Shown: positions 59,113 to 64,000 of the stretch, in pieces
Layout of the letters: each line of letters starts with the position of its first letter
Numbering within the stretch: the first letter of the stretch is position 1
NCBI RefSeq assembly: GCF_030253575.1
Contig: NC_080562.1
Coordinates: 29,653,852-29,717,851, forward strand
DNA from: Rhododendron vialii
Lineage: Eukaryota; Streptophyta; Magnoliopsida; Ericales; Ericaceae
Direction: 5' to 3'
Length of the DNA stretch: 64,000 nt
Position numbers and translations under genes: made by a program
The notes under the pieces: model-generated
Databases searched by the model: none
Seen by the model: the letters and a program-made list of their open reading frames with translations, nothing else
What the model was told of the DNA's origin: nothing

Positions 59113-59140
<28 letters not shown>
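59113..59140. repeat. (GA)14 tract abutting the LSM3 start codon
   Basis: Fourteen GA units run directly into the ATG at 59141, so the last 28 nt of the LSM3 leader are a microsatellite. GA repeats are bound by plant GAGA-binding (BPC) proteins and are prone to length change. Confidence 0.93.
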
Positions 59141-59143
<3 letters not shown>

Positions 59144-59268
59144 GGGAGCGAAGAAGATAGCGCAGTGAAAGAGCCGCTGGATCTCATCAGACTGAGTCTG
59201 GATGAGAGAATCTATGTCAAGCTTCGATCTGATCGTGAACTCCGCGGAAAGCTCCACGTATGAATTAA

Positions 59269-59311
<43 letters not shown>

Positions 59312-62103
59312 GGTTTTGTAGTTCTTCCTCCGTAGTACTGAAACGTTTTTGTCTGGGTTTCTTAACTTGCAGCTACTTTGAGGCCTTGATGGAATTGGGT
59401 TTAGATTGAACTTTTGTTATTAATCATGACTAGGGTTTAGGTAGGATCAAGGAAAAAAAAATCTAGGGTTTAGGTAGGATCAAGAAAAAAAATCTAGGGT
59501 TTAGGTTGACACTTGTGCTGAGTCCAGCCTTATAGACTCAAAACAAAATTCTCTGAGTAAAACCCCTCTAAAATCACTTGAGTCTTTGACTCAAATTAAT
59601 ACCAAATTGAGTTTCACCCAAATTTTTCACCAAATCAAGAGAGACTTATTTTTTACGTCAAATTTGTAAGACTTATTTTGCTATTTACAATTTACAACTA
59701 TGCTACGAATGAAGCTTTTACCTCGAATTTGTGCGTACATTCGAGTTTGTCCATTGGATTATTTCATACCAAATAAAGCTTGTGCTCAACAATGTACTAA
59801 AATTTGAGTAAGGGTTGGAGATGCTCTTACTATATTTTGCAATGGTATGAGTGAAATTTCAAAGAGTCGCTACTTTGTCTTCCTTTGATTTAGCTAGACT
59901 TGCTTGATTTTGTGTCCAATGGCTCCTCCAATTTTTTTTAAGGGACTCAGTGTACTGTTATAAGGCCAACCATGTTCTGTGGCACCAAGTGTTAGGATTA
60001 CTAAGAAATAACATACGAGTAAGATGAGCATAGCTCAGATGAGAATGTTGAGATAGATGTGTAGTAAGATTACGCGATATTGAATTAGAAACAAACACCT
60101 TCGCAAAATGGTAGGGTTACTTGGGTAGCACCCGTGAGAAGATAAGCTGAGAGAAAATGTATTGGTGGTTTGAATATTTCTATCGTAAATCACTAGATGC
60201 GGTAGTTAAGAGGAGCCGTATAGTTGTCGTAGAGGGTAGCAGTAAGGGAATCGGTAGATCAAAATTGACTTTAGAGGCAGTAGTTTGAAAGTATTTAGGT
60301 CTGCTGGATATCAAGGAACACGATGTTCTCGACAAAGCTCAATGGAGAAGACTAAGTTTTGTTGCCGACCCCAATTGATTGAGACTTAAAAGCTCGGTTT
60401 GGTAGGGTTTGGGTTGGTTTAAGGAACTCAATGTAGACATTCAATAACATGAGTTTTTCAAATTATGTACAACATCACACTTGTCTGTTTCTATCATCTA
60501 CTTCAAAAGTATTGCCAAACTTAATTCCGGTTGATTGGGGTTGTTGGATTTTGGACTTGACATATATATGTGTGTGTGTGTTATTCATGGACTGATACTG
60601 TGGTTGCGAAGTAGATTGTTTGGGGTTTAGGTTAAAGCATGTTAAACTTCCAATACACAGGGCAAAGTCAAACTGGTACACATGTTAGTTATCTTTATGC
60701 ATGTGCTGTTTAAACTTGTGAAAGAGAGGATACAAGGTGCCCTGACCATTTTAGTGTTGAACAAAAGATCATGAAATGAAACAGTTTGATTTTATCAAGA
60801 GTTCAAAAAAAAGTAGATACATATTTAAGGCATTGTCGGCATCTGAAGTTAGATTGTAGACTACCGTACTTACAGGTTGTAAGATTAGTTGTTAAAGGCG
60901 AGAGGTGCACTGAGGCAACATTGGTTACACACTGTTTTAAGAAGTGTCCACTGTTCCAAAAATTCTACTAGAAGGATCTACTGAATGTTAAATAGTCAGA
61001 CTTTTTAGAGAAGTGTTAAATAGTAAAAAAGAAAACACAGAGAAAGGGAAGAGGAAATGTTGGACTAAGCTCTTGGCAAGGGTGTAAGAATAGATATTTC
61101 CAGGCAATTACAGCCTAAAATACATGTATAATATGTTTACCTGAATAAAAGAGTTTATTTCAGGGTGTTCACTATGTGGAGCCGCCGCTCAGTGTGTCAA
61201 GGTGCAGCATTGTGTTACCCAAATTCTTTGGGCTCGCATTTTATAGGATGATTTTATTTTATTAGTTGTACTATTTTTGAGGTAAATCGTTGCTTTTCCC
61301 CCTGTTAGCATGTGTCACGAAGGGCAAGTATTGGATATTGGGTATCTTGCTTGGAAAGTTAACAGAAAGAACTGTTAACATTACGAACAACAATCATTCA
61401 AGGTAAATTATTGTACTCCATCTATTCGTAAATAGGTGTCCCCTACAAAAACACATGCAATTTTCATTCAAAAAATAAAGTACTTTCGTGCATAATTTTT
61501 TCGATTTCTTCGCACTGAATTAAAAATCTAATTGAGTTATTTAATTTGGTGCGAAGAAATTGAAAAAATTATGCATATGCAGTTGCGGAGCTTGGCCTTT
61601 CATTCCCAGGATTATTTGTGCCAATTTTTCATGCTTATCAAACACCCTGTCCTTTCGTAGTTACATAATTGTGGTGACTCTCTAGTACCTTCCATAATAG
61701 CAAACCTTTTCCATTGTGGTGAAAAAAGTCCCTAGTTAAGACAAACCCGACTAAACATATTCAATTAGAATGGTGTACTCTTTTAAGACTCAAAAGTTAT
61801 TTCATTTTTCGTTCTTTCTTATTCCTTAGCCGTTCTTTTCGTGAAGGCCTTGATCAGTTTCTTATAATTAGCAAAGTGACATAACTATAGGGCATTCAAA
61901 GATTCAATTTTTCACATCTTCTGTATTTTGTTTTCTGAGGCTGCACCTTTATGTTATGGACTCGATTTTTTTCCCCTTTCATGATTGATGGTGATATTGT
62001 TTTGCAGGCGTACGACCAACATTTAAATATGATACTAGGAGATGTTGAAGAAATTGTGACCACAGTGGAGATTGATGATGAGACCTATGAGGAGATAGTT
62101 CGA
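59141..62103 (+). CDS. LSM3: LSM3, U6 snRNA-associated Sm-like protein, exons 1-2 (3' end outside window)
   Basis: Exon 1 (59141-59257, 39 codons) and exon 2 (62008-62103, 32 codons) join in phase 0 across a 2750-bp GT-AG intron. They encode [20 protein letters not shown], the Sm1 motif region ([20 protein letters not shown] through NMILGDVEE) and the acidic link [12 protein letters not shown], nearly identical to Arabidopsis LSM3A/LSM3B (At1g21190, At1g76860). The last part, expected to start TTKRTIEFLFVRGD and carry the Sm2 motif, was not found up to 64000 and must lie to the right. LSM3 belongs to the cytoplasmic LSM1-7 ring (mRNA decapping) and the nuclear LSM2-8 ring (U6 snRNA, splicing). 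The start is fixed by similarity and by a GA repeat directly before it. Confidence 0.94.
59268..59311. repeat. (CT)n(CA)n microsatellite at the start of LSM3 intron 1
   Basis: CT units (from about 59268) run into CA units (to 59311), starting only ten bases after the splice donor. No function is implied, but length changes so near the donor are worth noting. Confidence 0.92.
59431..59503. repeat. Three telo-box-like TAGGGTTTAGG units in LSM3 intron 1
   Basis: TAGGGTTTAGG occurs at 59431, 59464 and 59495, each but the last followed by TAGGATCAAG and an A run, so this is a 31-33-bp tandem repeat with about 2.3 units. TAGGGTTT is the plant telomere unit and, as AAACCCTA, a known promoter or first-intron element in translation and cell-cycle genes. 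Confidence 0.85.
60020..60394 (+). mobile_element. RTE-type LINE relic (3' end of ORF)
   Basis: In the plus sense, decayed frames read [11 protein letters not shown], then [22 protein letters not shown] and, near the end, [13 protein letters not shown], matching in order the end of plant RTE-like reverse-transcriptase proteins (AEMRMLRWMCG...[13 protein letters not shown]...AQWR). Frameshifts and stops are numerous (for example stops right after MRMLR and in the EDKLRENVL region), so it is long dead. It sits in LSM3 intron 1. The expected tail GACTTAA(A)AGCTCGGTTT closes it near 60394. Confidence 0.8.
61413..61576. mobile_element. Stowaway-like fragment with inner hairpin
   Basis: It starts TACTCCATCTATTCGTAAAT, close to the Stowaway end CTCCCTCCGTCCCTAAAT, and contains an inverted pair GTGCATAATTTTTTCGATTT (61489) and its mirror (to about 61577). 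The right terminal repeat is missing or eroded. Confidence 0.55.
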
Positions 62104-62213
62104 GTAAGTTGTAATTTCACCCGATTATTGCTCACCCTTTCTATTACTAAACGAAATGGTTGAATGGTAGCTTTTTGGAGGTGAACTTCGCTAAGCTAAT
62201 TATATATAGAAAC

Positions 62214-62549
62214 CAAGGTTTTGAAAACTCATACTATACAGGCCATTACGTACAAGTATTGACCAAATCCAGTATCCTACACCTCCAATTTTGTTCCGGC
62301 TCAAATACCGATTAGTATCAGTCAATACCGGACTACTTAGGTACCAATATTGGTCAAAACCGGACGGTATTGAACTAGTTCAGATTTATTTATTTAAGGA
62401 AATGTATGTGTTATGCTAAATTTTTTGACATGGGGAAATAGCATTGATAGCGATAAATCCGAAACAGTATCCGTTTTCAAACGGGTACTGGTAGATATAG
62501 TACCAATAGAAAACCGGTACTTTAGCCTGTATGGTATTCAAAACCTTGG
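62214..62549. mobile_element. hAT-like MITE (CAAGGTTTTGAA ends)
   Basis: The left end CCAAGGTTTTGAA and right end TTCAAAACCTTGG are perfect inverted copies, and TAGAAA(C) flanks both sides (62207-62213 and 62550-62556), a 6-7-bp duplication. Inside, GGTACTGG/CCGGTAC and GTATCCG motifs recur in both orientations. Non-coding, in LSM3 intron 2. Confidence 0.82.
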
Positions 62550-62567
62550 TAGAAACAGAACTGAATA

Positions 62568-63419
62568 TGTAACAACCCGGATCCTCAAGCACCACAATAT
62601 TAAAACCACAATCTGTCTTTTATTCCAAGAACTGTATAATTTACAACTATTTCTAAAGTAAATTAACAACATCCTTCCCTCGCATCAACTCAGACAAGCT
62701 CGCACCACCGGCACCTGACCCGCTAACCAACCTGCAAGCTGGAGTCCAAAGGACCCCAGGAGTGTGTGAGACATAATAACGTGTACAATATCAACACTAA
62801 GATAATTGCACAACATTAACCACCACGTATTAACACCAACCACAAATATAACACATTCCACATAAATGGAACCACATATCCTGTCCTCCTCAGTAAATGA
62901 CGGATGACGTACCACCTCACTAGCCTCACCACAGCCCATTGGCCAACTTGTCTTTTGGCATAGCTTATTAGCCTAGTCACCCCGTCACATACCAAACAGT
63001 TCCACGACATACAGTCACCGCACATAACACAACCAACAAGAACCCAACATTAATATTGTACAAGAAATATGTATCTCACACTCACCGTCACTCGGATCCC
63101 ATAACAACGTTGGATTTCCAAATCCACTCCTCGTCACGGTGTCCTCTCAAACTTCCTCACTGTTCTCTCTTTATCAGTTAAGTACGCAAACAACTTCTTT
63201 ATACAAAGTGTATAAATATAGTAGCTAAGTAGACTCATCAAAGAGTTATACAAAATGACAACACTTGTTCCTCTTGAACATTAACATATGTGCCTTGACT
63301 AAATGTTTTTGTCTTGAAACCTACTTCCCAGCTAGCACCTCAAGTGCACACACCTTCACTTATATGCCACCTATTAATTCCATGCAAAAATCCATACTTT
63401 TAATATACAGGGTATTACA
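62568..63419 (-). mobile_element. Probable solo LTR (Ty3-type), minus strand
   Basis: The 852-bp segment starts TGTAACAACCCGG and ends CAGGGTATTACA. Read on the minus strand it begins TGTAATACCCTGTATATT and ends CCGGGTTGTTACA, the style of plant Ty3-type LTRs and similar to the ends of the 36952-43939 element. No internal region is adjacent. The flanks do not form a clear 5-bp duplication, so it is either old or a partial copy. It lies 18 bp after the hAT-like MITE. Confidence 0.65.
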
Positions 63420-64000
63420 GTAGAGATGCCTCAAATACTGTTATTGTGCAAGGGCAGTTTTCAAATAAGGTGGGACCATTTACTAAGGTGGTGCCAAGTT
63501 CTTTGGTAGCTAAATATGGCCATAATTACCACACAATATCTGAACTGTGAAGTTGGCATCAAAGGTCAGGTTGGGGAAGGACTTAGGTTTAAGTGTTTTT
63601 GTTTGCAGTAGCTCCCCCTTTTGGTTGCAGTCTATGCATTTATAGCGGTTTGCACGTGAGGGACGGTGTTGGACCGCTTGATATACCTTGTTGGGAACAT
63701 TTCCTAATTGTCTCATAGAGACTATTGCATGGGTCACTTGTGAAAACTGGTCTCCATAATTTTCTTTCATTCAGTTTATGAGGTCTTAGGAATAAGTAGA
63801 TGCTTGTGATTTATTGCCACTCTTTTCGTACAGACAGCTTTAATCCCCTAGCATTGAATGTTTGAATATCTTGTTGAGATTTCGGGATGCTAATTTTTTT
63901 TTGAATGTTTCTTGGGATAACAATTAGTTTTTTTTTTTCCACCTGGCTCTTAGGAACTTAGTCAAAAGCCAGTTAGTTGAAACTCAAAAGTATGCTGTCG

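Larger units (their letters stand above)
56221..59140. other. Divergent promoter region filled by nested elements
   Basis: It lies between the 180-residue gene (minus) and LSM3 (plus), so both promoters are here. GA tracts at 56238-56247 and 56300-56318 lie close to the former gene. Most of the rest is a fragment of a hairpin MITE and the triple nested structure at 56946-58918. About 220 bp separate that structure from the LSM3 start. Confidence 0.7.
62104..64000. other. LSM3 intron 2 (start) with inserted elements
   Basis: From the donor GTAAGT at 62104 to the right edge I find no third exon. The interval contains a hAT-like MITE and a probable solo LTR; 63420-64000 is otherwise unannotated AT-rich sequence. 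It is also possible that transcription ends within the window by an alternative exon, but nothing supports this. Confidence 0.65.

Noticed and set aside
1-64000. CRISPR arrays, operons, rRNA genes or bacterial elements
   Set aside because: No spaced direct-repeat array, no rRNA sequence and no prokaryotic gene organisation; all multi-exon genes have GT-AG introns typical of plants.

Overview
The window is plant nuclear DNA, almost certainly from a eudicot. It shows GT-AG introns up to about 2.7 kb, AT-rich intergenic DNA packed with short inverted-repeat elements, and plant-only gene families (group E bZIP, UGT79-type glycosyltransferase, papain-like cysteine protease, RABA1 GTPase). The UGT most resembles anthocyanin-3-glycoside glycosyltransferases known from kiwifruit and petunia, so an asterid (perhaps Ericales) is my guess, held with low confidence.

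Genes left to right: the 5' part of a bZIP34/61-like transcription factor (minus, 1-403, cut by the edge); a two-exon papain-like cysteine protease of the Arabidopsis At1g06260 type (plus, 6818-8702); a single-exon PPR protein of the At1g06270 type (minus, 9548-10579); a two-exon RABA1/Rab11 GTPase (plus, 17466-20593); a 13-exon peroxisomal acyl-CoA oxidase of the ACX3 type (plus, 28645-35538), followed by a tandem copy of its last exon; a single-exon UGT79-like glycosyltransferase (plus, about 47554-48927); an unrecognised 180-residue Ser/Pro-rich protein (minus, 55678-56220); and the first two exons of LSM3 (plus, 59141-62103, continuing off the right edge). The protease, PPR and ACX3 neighbours appear in the same order on Arabidopsis chromosome 1 (At1g06260, At1g06270, At1g06290/06310), and an Arabidopsis RABA1 (At1g06400) lies close by, so part of the window looks like conserved microsynteny. 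The genes are otherwise functionally unrelated: secretory proteolysis, an organelle RNA factor, vesicle traffic, fatty-acid beta-oxidation, flavonoid glycosylation and RNA processing.

Between genes the DNA is mainly transposon-derived. It holds Stowaway-like (TA duplications), hAT-like (8-bp duplications), PIF/Harbinger-like (TTA duplication) and Mutator-like (9-bp duplication) MITEs, several families of long hairpin MITEs starting CCCCGTTT, two SINE-like elements, two LINE/retroposon tails, an RTE-type LINE relic, two probable solo LTRs, and one 7-kb Ty3-type LTR element (36952-43939, minus) whose two 2155-bp LTRs look identical and which therefore inserted very recently. The most instructive piece of genome archaeology is 56946-58918, where one MITE is interrupted by both a Mutator-like hairpin and a poly(A) retroposon, each with intact target-site duplications.

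I found no tRNA or rRNA genes, no CRISPR array, and nothing I would call a new biochemical system. The best leads are the duplicated ACX3 terminal exon, the conserved gene order, the unidentified 180-residue protein, and MITEs that carry G-box motifs or form long hairpins beside genes.
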